Positions 31,601 to 39,626 of a stretch of 39,660 nucleotides of DNA are shown here, piece after piece. The notes beneath the pieces were generated by a model. It was not told where the DNA came from. It saw only the letters and a list, made by a program, of their open reading frames with translations, and did not search any database. Each line of letters opens with the position of its first letter. Positions within the stretch are counted from its first letter, which is position 1. The position numbers and the translations under genes were made by a program. The DNA is taken from contig DVFZ01000084.1 of assembly GCA_018712945.1 (NCBI GenBank), positions 1 through 39,660 on the forward strand, read 5' to 3'. Source of the DNA: Candidatus Pullichristensenella stercorigallinarum (GTDB lineage: Bacteria > Bacillota > Clostridia > Christensenellales > Aristaeellaceae).

Positions 31601-34132
31601 ATGAAAAAGGAGCGAAGCAGGAGCCGTCAAAATCTTTGGAAGCAAATCCGCTTTTATATCTTGACTCTTCTGATATTCTTGATTTTGGCCATATCCAGCC
31701 TGCATATTTTACAAAATAATCTATTGGAAAATGCCCAGCAAACCGGAAATTCTCTGGCCAGAAGCCTCGCAGTGGAAGAAGAACGAAGCTTATCCACCTA
31801 TGAAGCGCTGATTCAAATCGGCGCCCACCGCCTGGAACGGATGGCTGCAGACTCCTTAAGCGAGACGGAAATCCAAGACCGTCTGGAGAGCTTTTGCGAG
31901 GATATCCGGCAAATTACCGGAAACCTGGGTGAACCATATGTGGTGCTGAACGGCACCCTGATCGGAACGACCGGCCGGCCGGTGAAAGATGTGTCCTCTG
32001 CCTCGTGGTATCAGCAAGCCATGGCGGCGGACGGGGCCATCGTCTATTCCGATCTCTATTTCAATGAAACCTACAATCAAAATGTAATCACCATCGCCGC
32101 CAAGAGTGGCGATGGCGGAAACGCCATGGTCTTTGACATCTTTCCCGGAGAATTTCAGCATACCGACCACCAGATCGCCCTGCCGGAGGGGGGCTCCTAT
32201 TACCTGTGCGACCGGAATGGGGCGATGCTGTACGCCAAGACCGAACTCACCGCGGGCAAGGAAGAAATGCAAGCCTATTTGAATGGTATAATAGAAAAAA
32301 TTGAGGCCGGCGCGCTAAGCAGTCCGGATTCCTACATTGTCGACCTGAATCATCAAAACCGAAGTGTGTATTATAGTCTGTCAGAAAACGGTTGGTACTC
32401 GATTGTTACCATACCGCGCAGCACCATTTTGGGGGATTTATTCCAATTCACCATCGGATTTTCCATCGTGTTTTTGCTGTTTCTGGGCTTTACCGCATTG
32501 ATGAGCGTCCGAAATTTCTTGCTGAGTCAACGCGTTGAGCGGACCAACGACACGGTGCGCGTGCTGGGCAATTCTTACTATGCCATCTATCGGGTGGATT
32601 ATGAAACCGGCACCTATGATATGATCAAGGGCTCGGATTATCTGAGGGAGCGCCTCCCTCAAAAGGGGGATTATCAGACCTTTCTCACCGTGGCCGCCGC
32701 TGTCATTGAGGACGGCGCTTATCAGGAATTTGTTAAGAGTTTTTCCTTGGAAAATATCCACGCCCTGGTTAAAAAGCGGGTTCGGGATTACGGCGGGGAT
32801 TTCCTGCGCCTGTTCAACAACGAGTACCGCTGGGTAAACGTGCGTTTGCTGTTCGATGAATCCCTCAGCCAGGGGGAAGTGGTGCTGTGCTTCCGGGAAG
32901 TTAACGCGGAAAAACAGGCTCAACTCCATCAAATGCGCCTGTTGGAAAACGCGTTGGACAACGCCCGAAAAAATGAGTCCTCTCAACATAGCTTTTTCTC
33001 CTCCATGTCCCACGATATGCGCACCCCGCTCAACGCCATTATTGGACTCACCGAATTGGCCGAAAAAAGCGTGGAAGATGTGGAAAAGAGCAGAGAATAT
33101 CTCGGCAAGATTAAAATGGCCAGCCGTCAACTGCTGACTTTGATCAATGATCTGTTGGAGTTCTCCCGGTTGGAGCGGGGCAAGCTGGATCTGAACCAGG
33201 AATCCTTCAATCTCAAAACCTGCGTCGAAACCTGCGTGGAGGTATTTCGTGCCCAGGCCCAGCTGGAGGGCAAACATCTTCGCCTGTTCTTTGAGCTACA
33301 AAATTCCATGGTTCTGGGTGATTCCTCCCGCATCACCCAAATCATGAACAATCTCGTTTCCAATGCCGTCAAGTACACGAATCCAGGCGATACCATCACG
33401 GTTCGGGTTCGGGAATTGGGCGATCAGCGGATCAAAAAATATCAGTTTATTGTTTCCGATACCGGACGCGGCATGACGCCGGCTTTTCTTGAGAAGATAT
33501 TCGAACCCTATGAGCGGGAAATTCGCTTCGGCGAAAAGAATGTTACTGGCACCGGATTGGGTATGCCCATCGTAAAGAGCATTGTATCCCAGCTGGATGG
33601 TCAGATCAACGTGGAAAGCAAACTGGGCGAGGGCAGCACCTTCACCGTGACGTTGTCCATGGAAACCGCGGAAGAACAGGCCGCATTCCACAAGCAAGAG
33701 GATGCCCTGGCCGTATCAGAAGCCTTGGACCTGAGCGGGAAGCGCATCCTGCTGGCCGAAGACAACGATGTGAACATGGAAATCGCCACAGAGCTTTTGC
33801 TGATGCACGATATGGAAGTAACCCAGGCCTGGAATGGGCGGGAAGCCGTAACCCGCTTTGCCGAATCCAGCCCGGGATATTTTGACGCCATACTCATGGA
33901 TATGCAGATGCCGGAAATGGATGGATGCGAGGCAACCCGGGCCATCCGGGCCATGAACCGGCCTGACGCTCAGAGCGTGCCCATTTTGGCCGTCACGGCC
34001 AACGCCTTTGCCGAGGATATCGCCGCCACCACCGAGGCCGGCATGGACGCCCATATTTCCAAGCCCATTGACTTTGCCATCCTGTATCAGACCTTGTCGG
34101 AACAGATGCGCAAAAGGAAGCCGCGCCCGTAA
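31601..34132 (+). CDS. Hybrid sensor histidine kinase with PAS-like domain and one receiver
   Basis: 843 residues. ATG at 31601 with GGAAGGGAG upstream; an in-frame GTG at 31559 has no ribosome-binding site. Membrane helices at about 17-37 and 280-305 flank an extracellular Cache-like sensor. A PAS-like segment lies at about 317-440. HisKA has His471 (SMSHDMRTPLNA), then HATPase with NNLVSNAVKYTNPG and GTGLGMPI. The C-terminal receiver has Asp767 (LMDMQMPEMDG). It follows the first kinase by 63 bp and shares domain style but not the sensor. Its end is 20 bp from the convergent kdpE stop. Confidence 0.9.
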   Translation: MKKERSRSRQNLWKQIRFYILTLLIFLILAISSLHILQNNLLENAQQTGNSLARSLAVEEERSLSTYEALIQIGAHRLERMAADSLSETEIQDRLESFCEDIRQITGNLGEPYVVLNGTLIGTTGRPVKDVSSASWYQQAMAADGAIVYSDLYFNETYNQNVITIAAKSGDGGNAMVFDIFPGEFQHTDHQIALPEGGSYYLCDRNGAMLYAKTELTAGKEEMQAYLNGIIEKIEAGALSSPDSYIVDLNHQNRSVYYSLSENGWYSIVTIPRSTILGDLFQFTIGFSIVFLLFLGFTALMSVRNFLLSQRVERTNDTVRVLGNSYYAIYRVDYETGTYDMIKGSDYLRERLPQKGDYQTFLTVAAAVIEDGAYQEFVKSFSLENIHALVKKRVRDYGGDFLRLFNNEYRWVNVRLLFDESLSQGEVVLCFREVNAEKQAQLHQMRLLENALDNARKNESSQHSFFSSMSHDMRTPLNAIIGLTELAEKSVEDVEKSREYLGKIKMASRQLLTLINDLLEFSRLERGKLDLNQESFNLKTCVETCVEVFRAQAQLEGKHLRLFFELQNSMVLGDSSRITQIMNNLVSNAVKYTNPGDTITVRVRELGDQRIKKYQFIVSDTGRGMTPAFLEKIFEPYEREIRFGEKNVTGTGLGMPIVKSIVSQLDGQINVESKLGEGSTFTVTLSMETAEEQAAFHKQEDALAVSEALDLSGKRILLAEDNDVNMEIATELLLMHDMEVTQAWNGREAVTRFAESSPGYFDAILMDMQMPEMDGCEATRAIRAMNRPDAQSVPILAVTANAFAEDIAATTEAGMDAHISKPIDFAILYQTLSEQMRKRKPRP

Positions 34133-34152
34133 GGCCGCGTTCCGCCGCGCCA

Positions 34153-34851
34153 TCATCCAACCTTCAACATCCTGTATCCCACCCCAATGTGGGTTTGAAT
34201 GTATTGAGGGGATCCCGGCGTAGCCTCCAGCTTCCTGCGCAAGGTGGCCATAAACACCCGAAGGGAGGCAATATTGTTCTCCCAGCTGTTGCCCCATATT
34301 TTCTGGGTAATATAGGTATGCGTCAAAACCTTGCCCACATTTTGCGCCAATAAGCAGAGCAGCTTATACTCAATGGGCGTTAAATGCAGCTCCTCCTCCT
34401 TCAGGTAGGCGCATCCGGCCGCGTAATCAACGCGCAAATCTCCGTTGACAAACACGTTTTCCGCCGCGCTGTCCAATTTCAACATGGCCAACCTTCGCTG
34501 GGTCACGCGCAGCCGCGCCAAAAGCTCTTCCACCGAAAAGGGTTTGGTCAGATAATCGTCCGCCCCGGCGTCCAGGGCTTCGATCTTGTCGCTGTCCTCG
34601 CTGCGGGCACTGATGACGATGATGGGCACATTGGACCAGGTTCGGATTTTCCGAATGATCTCTACCCCGTCCATATCCGGCAGTCCCAAATCCAACAAAA
34701 TAATATCCGGATTGTGCGAAGTGGCCTCTAAAATCGCGGTTTCCCCATTTTCTGCCTGAATATAGCGGTAATCGTGCGCCTTTAGCGTGGTGGTAATCAG
34801 ATTGCGCACCGGCCGGTCGTCCTCAACCACCAAAATTGTAAGCTTATTCAT
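34153..34851 (-). CDS. kdpE: KdpE-like OmpR-family response regulator
   Basis: 232 residues. Start at ATG 34851, overlapping the kdpD stop by 8 bp; longer upstream reading lies in kdpD. Receiver domain with EDD at 10-12, phospho-acceptor Asp54 (LLDLGLPDMDG) and switch Lys in TKPFS. C-terminal winged helix with LTPIEYKLLCLLAQNVGKVLTH (seen in two parts), then IWG and RVFMATLRRKLE, which are typical of KdpE. It should be phosphorylated by the adjacent KdpD. The kdpFABC potassium pump genes that it normally controls are not in the window. Confidence 0.88.
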   Translation of the reverse strand: MNKLTILVVEDDRPVRNLITTTLKAHDYRYIQAENGETAILEATSHNPDIILLDLGLPDMDGVEIIRKIRTWSNVPIIVISARSEDSDKIEALDAGADDYLTKPFSVEELLARLRVTQRRLAMLKLDSAAENVFVNGDLRVDYAAGCAYLKEEELHLTPIEYKLLCLLAQNVGKVLTHTYITQKIWGNSWENNIASLRVFMATLRRKLEATPGSPQYIQTHIGVGYRMLKVG

Positions 34852-37528
34852 GCAAATGAACCTCCTCTGACGGCAGCGTGAATTCAAAAACCGTACCGCG
34901 GGGTTGATTGTCCCGAACGCAGATCGTGCCTCCATGGGCGGTTACGATGGATTTGCACAGCGCAAGCCCCAACCCCAAACTGCGCCTGCTGTCCGCCACA
35001 CGGTTGGCGCCGCTGTAAAACATATCGAATACCTTCTTTTTTGCTTCGTCGGGAATGCCGGGGCCATCGTCGGCAATGCGGACCACAACCCATTTCCCGG
35101 CTTTTTCGGTGGATATGTGGATGTGTGAACCGGCCGGGGTATACTTGATGGCGTTGTCCACCATATTGACGATGACCTGAACCATCAACTTGGCGTCCAC
35201 CCGCGCCAGGATAAAATCCTCGCTGCTGCTGACCGTGATCTCATGTTCAATGCTCATCCGATGGATGTGGCGCAGCGCCTCGCTGATGACCTCATCCATG
35301 AGCTCTGCCGATGGATGAAGGTTCATGCGCCCTTCCTCAATGCGGGTAACCGATAACAGGTTTTCCACCAGATTGATCAGCCACATGGAATCGTCATAGA
35401 TATCCGTATACAGCTGCTGCTTGGTCGCTTCGTCGAAATTTGCGCTGTTGGATATCAGGTTGCTGGCGTTGCCCGAAATAGAAGTCAGCGGGGTGCGCAA
35501 ATCGTGGGAGATCGCCCGAAGCAAATTGGCGCGAAGCTGTTCATTCTTGGCCATAATGGCCGCTGCTTCCTTCTCCTTGGCATTCTGTTCATTTTCCAGC
35601 GCCAACGCTCCTTCACCCAGCATGGATAACAGCACACTGCGCTCAAAAGCATCCAGCGGCATTCCCTTCGCGGCGATTCCCACCACGCCGTACACCTTTT
35701 GGTTTACCCGAATGGCCAGATACAGGCAGTATGCCCCACTCAGAGTGTCTGTGGTCGCGCCCGCGTGCTTATTATTTTTCATAACCCATCGAGCCACCGC
35801 CCGTTCCTCTTCCGAAATAAGGGTTGGGGGCGCCGTCTGGCCCTCGGGGGTAAAAATGCGCGGCGTGCCCAAGGCCCCCTCTTCGGCCATATAGATTACG
35901 ATATCCCGATTGAGCAGCTTGACCAATTGACCGCCCAAAGCCGTGACAATCTCTTCCCTGCCCTGGGCGCGGTTGAGCAGCTGGTCGGTATCAAAGACCA
36001 CCTTGGTCCGAAAGGCCGCCTGCGCGGATTGCCTGGCGTGATTCTTGAGCCGCACGGCCAGGGTTCCGGTAATATACGCCGTTGCAAACATGATGGCCAA
36101 GGTTACCGGATAGCCCGTGCCATAGGCGTGCAAGGTAAACCTGGGTTCGGTGAACAGAAAATTAAATATAATCACACTGGCCAGTGCAGAGACAATGCTG
36201 TATACCCGGTGCGTGGTGACAATGGAGGTTAAGAGCACGCCCAGCAGATACGCCATGATGATGTTGGCCTCACTGAACCCTAAGGTGGCGAACACCATGC
36301 TCAGGCCGGTTGCGCCCAAGAAAATGCCCAGGCTTTTGATGAGATCGCGCCAGGAGAACGCTTCCATCCGGGTGCGCCTGCGCTTTGGCCGGTAGGCATA
36401 GCCGGCCTGGCTGTCCGGAATGATATAAATATCCATGGCCGGTGCCCGATAGATCAATTGGTCGGCCAATGTGGGCTTGCGGAATAACCGCTTGTTCGTA
36501 AGCGAAGCGCGCCCCAAAACAATCTTGGAAATTCCGGAAAGCCGGGCATACTCCGCGATTTGATAGGAAATATCGTCTCCATATACGGTTTCAATGGTGG
36601 CGCCCAATTGTTGAGCCAGCCGAATATGTCGGTCCAGCCGCCTTTTGTCCGCCTCCGACATTTTGGGAAAATCCGGCGTTTCCACAAAAAGGGCGGTAAA
36701 TTCTCCATGGAAGGCCGCGGCCATCCTGGCGGCGGTTCGAATGATCCTCGCGTTCGAGGGCGCCGGGGACAGGCATACCAATATATGCTCGTCCACATGT
36801 GGACTGCTCGTCCGCTCGTTCGCGGTCAGCAAATTCACCCGATCCGCACACCGGCGCAGGGCAATCTCCCTCAGAGCTGTCAGGTTTTGAATCGTGAAAA
36901 ATTTTTCCATGGCCCGCTGGGCCTGCCGTTTCCGATATACCTCCCCTGCTTTAAACTGCTCAAGCAAATCGCTGGGCTCGATATCCACCAGTTCCACCTG
37001 ATCCGCCCGGTCAAACACCTCGTCCGGAATGCGCTCATGCACCTTAATTCCGGTAATGGTGGTCACCAGATCGTTAAGGCTTTCAATATGACGAACGTTA
37101 ACCGTGGTGTAAACGTCAATCCCCGCATCCAGGAGTTCCCTGACGTCCTGATAGCGCTTGAGGTGGCGGCAGGTCCTGGCGTTCGAATGGGCCAGCTCAT
37201 CCACCAGGATCAGCTGCGGCTTGCGCTTGAGCGCCGCGTCCAGATCAAATTCGTACAGGCGGCGCGTGCCCTTTCGTTCCACCATCCGCGGTGGAATCTG
37301 TTCCAATCCGCCCAGCAGCGCTTGGGTCCTGGGCCGGCCATGGGTCTCCACAAAGCCCGCCACCACGTCCACACCGCGCCGTTTGGCGGCATGCGCCGCC
37401 TTCAACATGGCGCAGGTCTTTCCAACGCCTGCGGCGTACCCAAAGAAAATCCTCAACTGGCCCCGCGACTGTCCGGCTTTGTCATCCTGTATACTTTTTA
37501 TCAGCTGATCCAAACTTTGGTTTTTCAT
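34844..37528 (-). CDS. kdpD: KdpD-like potassium/osmotic sensor kinase
   Basis: 894 residues, full length for the family. ATG at 37528 with GGAGGCGATCC before it. The N-terminal KdpD domain has a Walker-type GYAAGVGKT (Lys37) and DELAHSNA; a universal-stress-protein-like domain follows (about 245-370). Four membrane helices of the DUF4118 unit lie at about 398-500, then a GAF-like segment, HisKA with His675 (ISHDLRTPLTS) and a HATPase ending. KdpD senses K+ limitation and, in several Bacillota, cyclic di-AMP. Here it pairs with kdpE but lacks kdpFABC nearby, so it may act on distant genes. Confidence 0.9.
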   Translation of the reverse strand: MKNQSLDQLIKSIQDDKAGQSRGQLRIFFGYAAGVGKTCAMLKAAHAAKRRGVDVVAGFVETHGRPRTQALLGGLEQIPPRMVERKGTRRLYEFDLDAALKRKPQLILVDELAHSNARTCRHLKRYQDVRELLDAGIDVYTTVNVRHIESLNDLVTTITGIKVHERIPDEVFDRADQVELVDIEPSDLLEQFKAGEVYRKRQAQRAMEKFFTIQNLTALREIALRRCADRVNLLTANERTSSPHVDEHILVCLSPAPSNARIIRTAARMAAAFHGEFTALFVETPDFPKMSEADKRRLDRHIRLAQQLGATIETVYGDDISYQIAEYARLSGISKIVLGRASLTNKRLFRKPTLADQLIYRAPAMDIYIIPDSQAGYAYRPKRRRTRMEAFSWRDLIKSLGIFLGATGLSMVFATLGFSEANIIMAYLLGVLLTSIVTTHRVYSIVSALASVIIFNFLFTEPRFTLHAYGTGYPVTLAIMFATAYITGTLAVRLKNHARQSAQAAFRTKVVFDTDQLLNRAQGREEIVTALGGQLVKLLNRDIVIYMAEEGALGTPRIFTPEGQTAPPTLISEEERAVARWVMKNNKHAGATTDTLSGAYCLYLAIRVNQKVYGVVGIAAKGMPLDAFERSVLLSMLGEGALALENEQNAKEKEAAAIMAKNEQLRANLLRAISHDLRTPLTSISGNASNLISNSANFDEATKQQLYTDIYDDSMWLINLVENLLSVTRIEEGRMNLHPSAELMDEVISEALRHIHRMSIEHEITVSSSEDFILARVDAKLMVQVIVNMVDNAIKYTPAGSHIHISTEKAGKWVVVRIADDGPGIPDEAKKKVFDMFYSGANRVADSRRSLGLGLALCKSIVTAHGGTICVRDNQPRGTVFEFTLPSEEVHLHE

Positions 37529-37582
37529 AGGATCGCCTCCTGAGTTTAGCCCCTATCCGGGAACGCTCCCCCACGATTTCCG

Positions 37583-37618
37583 CCTTATATACCCTCAGTG
37601 TACAAGGGGCAATACGCC
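37583..37618 (-). repeat. 36-bp inverted repeat, right copy, with promoter of kdpDE
   Basis: Matches 26940-26975 on the opposite strand at 31 of 36 positions. On the minus strand it includes TTGCCC (37607-37612) and TATAAG (37584-37589) with a 17-bp spacer, a likely promoter for kdpD 56 bp downstream. The left copy keeps the -35-like part but has ACTTAG instead of TATAAG. Confidence 0.7.
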
Positions 37619-37743
37619 CGGCATGATTGCCGCGCGAAAAAATAAAATTCCCATCGGACGCTCTTTCGGGCATTCCTCCGGGCATTCTCTCCCCTATCCT
37701 TTGCCCTTCGGCAACCTTTCCGGCTGTCTTAATGCTGTGCTTC

Positions 37744-37752
37744 ATTATACCA
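37744..37752 (-). promoter_or_regulatory. Extended -10 element upstream of kdpD
   Basis: TGGTATAAT on the minus strand is a perfect extended -10; the -35 region (TGGAAT) is weak. It would give a ~210-nt leader before kdpD, which contains a TTGCC-GAAG-GGCAA stem-loop and a doubled GAATGCCCG motif. Confidence 0.55.
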
Positions 37753-37783
37753 GACGGGCGCTTCGGATTCCACTGATCCCATG

Positions 37784-39142
37784 TTATATTCGATAGTGAA
37801 TGTCCAATTCGCCATCGGTTATGACCACCTTTTCAATGCACTCCCGGACGATCTCTTGCCGTTCATGCGCCGAGAGCATGGGCCAGGCTTGTCGGATTCC
37901 GGATATCTTTTCCCGGGTGGCCCGCTGTCTTTGGCTGAGCGACCCTCTCTGCCGCTCGGCCTCAATCTGGCGTTCAATCTCCTCCATCTGCTTTTTTTCC
38001 TCGGCAATGGTCTCCCTCAAGATTTCATCCTCCCGCTCGGCGTACAGCGCATATAGCCGCCTCAGCCGCCGCGCTGAATCCTGCCTGCGGGATTTCAACA
38101 ACTCCATGGGTTCCACCATCTGGGGTGACTCCTGTCCCTGGATCGGCTCAAGCGCCCGGTTCATCAAATCCTCTATCACCGCCCGCTCCACCTCGCCGGC
38201 CCAAAGCCGCATGTTGTCGCATTGGGGATTGCGCACCAGATAATCCTTGGACTTTTGCTGGGAATAGCAATAGATCCTGTGGCCGCGCTTGCCCCATTTC
38301 TGATAGCGCATCTTTGCCCCGCATTTTCCGCAATAAAGCAGCCCGGACAACAACAGCTCGTTGGGCGCCGAGGGCTGCCGTCCGCGGCGCTGCATCATTT
38401 CCATGGCCCGCTCATAGGTTTCCCGGCTGATAAGGGGCTGATGGCGGCCTGGATATTCCTGGCCGTTATACTCAATCACCCCGGTGTTGGATTTCCGGGT
38501 CAAAATCTGCAGAACCAGCCGGTCATATTTCAGACCCACCATCCGGGCAATCCGCGCAGTGGAATATCCGCGCAGATAGAGCTCATAAATGCGCCGGACC
38601 GTTTCCGCGTCTCCATTGGGCACCAGAATTCCCTGCTCCGAATCATAGTCGTATCCAAAGGGCGTGCGTCCGCCGCCCGGCCAATAGCCCAACTTGACCC
38701 GCTCCATCATGCCCATGCGGGTGCGCTCCCGAATGGTTTCCCGTTCCAGCTGGGCAAACGCGGACAATATGCCCAGCATGGCGCGTCCCATGGGCGTCGA
38801 GGTATCCATGTTTTCGTTCAGCGAGGTAAAGGAGGTTTGATGGGGGTTGAACACATCCTCTATCAGATAGAGCGTATCTTTTTGGCTCCTGCTGAGCCGG
38901 TCCAGCTTATACACCACCACTCCGCTGATGAGCCCGCGCTTCACCTCATCCACCAGCCGCTGCATCTCCGGACGCTCAATGTTGCTTCCGGTAAAGCCTC
39001 CGTCAATATAAAATTCGTAGTTCTTGATGCCCTTTGAGGCGCAATATCCTTCCAGCATTTGCTTTTGGGCTTCCACCGAATAGCCTTCCTCAAACTGCGC
39101 ATCGGTGGAAACCCTTATGTAGAGGGCCACCTTGCGCTTCAT
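37784..39142 (-). CDS. Large serine recombinase
   Basis: 452 residues. ATG at 39142, overlapping the upstream small ORF by 4 bp (ATGA), with AGAGG about 7 bp upstream. The resolvase domain starts at once with YIRVSTDAQ (catalytic Ser12) and contains the VVVYKLDRLSRS and FAQLERETIRERT active-site motifs. A recombinase domain follows (GYSTARIARM, SNTGVIEYNG). A zinc ribbon is seen at LLYCGKCGAKM with later paired Cys. A charged coiled coil lies near the C-terminus (about 345-410). Such enzymes integrate, excise or invert DNA between short att sites. Its natural sites are not known; the nearby 36-bp inverted repeats are candidates. Confidence 0.92.
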   Translation of the reverse strand: MKRKVALYIRVSTDAQFEEGYSVEAQKQMLEGYCASKGIKNYEFYIDGGFTGSNIERPEMQRLVDEVKRGLISGVVVYKLDRLSRSQKDTLYLIEDVFNPHQTSFTSLNENMDTSTPMGRAMLGILSAFAQLERETIRERTRMGMMERVKLGYWPGGGRTPFGYDYDSEQGILVPNGDAETVRRIYELYLRGYSTARIARMVGLKYDRLVLQILTRKSNTGVIEYNGQEYPGRHQPLISRETYERAMEMMQRRGRQPSAPNELLLSGLLYCGKCGAKMRYQKWGKRGHRIYCYSQQKSKDYLVRNPQCDNMRLWAGEVERAVIEDLMNRALEPIQGQESPQMVEPMELLKSRRQDSARRLRRLYALYAEREDEILRETIAEEKKQMEEIERQIEAERQRGSLSQRQRATREKISGIRQAWPMLSAHERQEIVRECIEKVVITDGELDIHYRI

Positions 39143-39273
39143 GACTTATCCTCTGCCCGCCTGCGCACTTCAGCCACCAAGCGTGCCGCGCGGCCGGAAT
39201 GAATCGGCGTGCTCAGGGCCTCTTCTTTGGATACCGGATGGCCGGCAATATAGCGCTGCCTGATTTTAATCAT
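39139..39273 (-). CDS. 44-residue protein coupled to the serine recombinase
   Basis: Starts at ATG 39273 after a strong GGGGGGAG and its TGA overlaps the recombinase ATG (ATGA). It is basic, with IRQRYIAGHPVSKEEAL and GRAARLVAEVRRRAEDKS. I recognise no domain. Coupling and the strong ribosome-binding site argue that it is translated; a role in recombination directionality or regulation is possible but unproven. Confidence 0.6.
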   Translation of the reverse strand: MIKIRQRYIAGHPVSKEEALSTPIHSGRAARLVAEVRRRAEDKS

Positions 39274-39335
39274 CGATCTCCCCCCTTTAGCCCTGTTATG
39301 GCCCATTTTCCTGGGCGTTATTCCGGCCAAAGGAA

Positions 39336-39358
39336 AAAGCGGCCGAACTGGCCGCTTT
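39336..39358 (-). terminator. 9-bp stem upstream of the small ORF
   Basis: AAAGCGGCC (39336-39344), loop GAACT, GGCCGCTTT (39350-39358). On the minus strand it is followed by a short T-run, so it can end transcription that enters from the right edge, before the recombinase genes; it may act both ways. Confidence 0.5.
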
Positions 39359-39371
39359 CGCTTCCTATAAT

Positions 39372-39427
39372 CAGCGTGTCGAAAAAGTCGACACGCTGTC
39401 ATGAAAATGAATTCTTCATTTTCATGA
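39372..39427. repeat. Two adjacent long palindromes
   Basis: CAGCGTGTCGA (39372-39382) pairs with TCGACACGCTG (39388-39398) around a 5-nt loop; directly beside it TCATGAAAATGAA (39399-39411) pairs with TTCATTTTCATGA (39415-39427) around 3 nt. Both stems are perfect. No gene covers them. They are placed about 100-155 bp upstream of the recombinase operon start. Confidence 0.65.
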
Positions 39428-39495
39428 ATTGCATCATTTTCCTTTGTCGCCCGTCAAAAGGCTTTGCCTTTCGCCGGGTACGCTCGGCGAATTAT

Positions 39496-39584
39496 TGAAT
39501 CGCCCGCCCCGGCCAGAAGGCCGTCGCGGGTACGGGGCGCAAATCTTCGATTTTAGCGCCCCTAGTCGCGCTAAAGCGCTCCCT
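39496..39584 (+). repeat. Structured ~90-nt interspersed repeat, right copy
   Basis: Starts TGAATCGCCCG (39496-39506), then a CCGGCC/GGCCG stem, CGGGTACGG, a GGGGCGC/GCGCCCC stem with an AATC-TTC-GATT centre, and ends GTCGCGCTAAAGCGCTCCCT. It is the inverted homologue of 26820-26909. Confidence 0.65.
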
Positions 39585-39626
39585 CATTATTCGCCATCGC
39601 TAGTCGGGCTAAAGCCCTCCCTCATT
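39562..39626 (+). repeat. Two tandem 27-nt hairpin units, 38-bp period
   Basis: Units at 39562-39588 and 39600-39626 share CTAGTCG-SGC-TAAA-GCS-CTCCCTCATT. The first has GCGC/GCGC arms, the second GGGC/GCCC arms, so the pairing is kept although bases changed. Further small stems (CTGCC/GGCAG, GGCC/GGCC) follow up to the window edge. The rest of 39,427-39,495 is also non-coding with an AAAGGC/GCCTTT stem. Confidence 0.6.

Noticed and set aside
37699..37717. Glycine-riboswitch-like GCCGAAGGGCAA motif in the kdpD leader
   Set aside because: The flanking GGAGAG and CUCUCAGG parts of that riboswitch are missing; the motif is explained by a simple TTGCC-GAAG-GGCAA hairpin.
37482..37745. 87-codon minus-strand frame in the kdpD leader
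   Set aside because: It overlaps the kdpD start in another frame, begins at the -10 element itself and shows no protein-like features.
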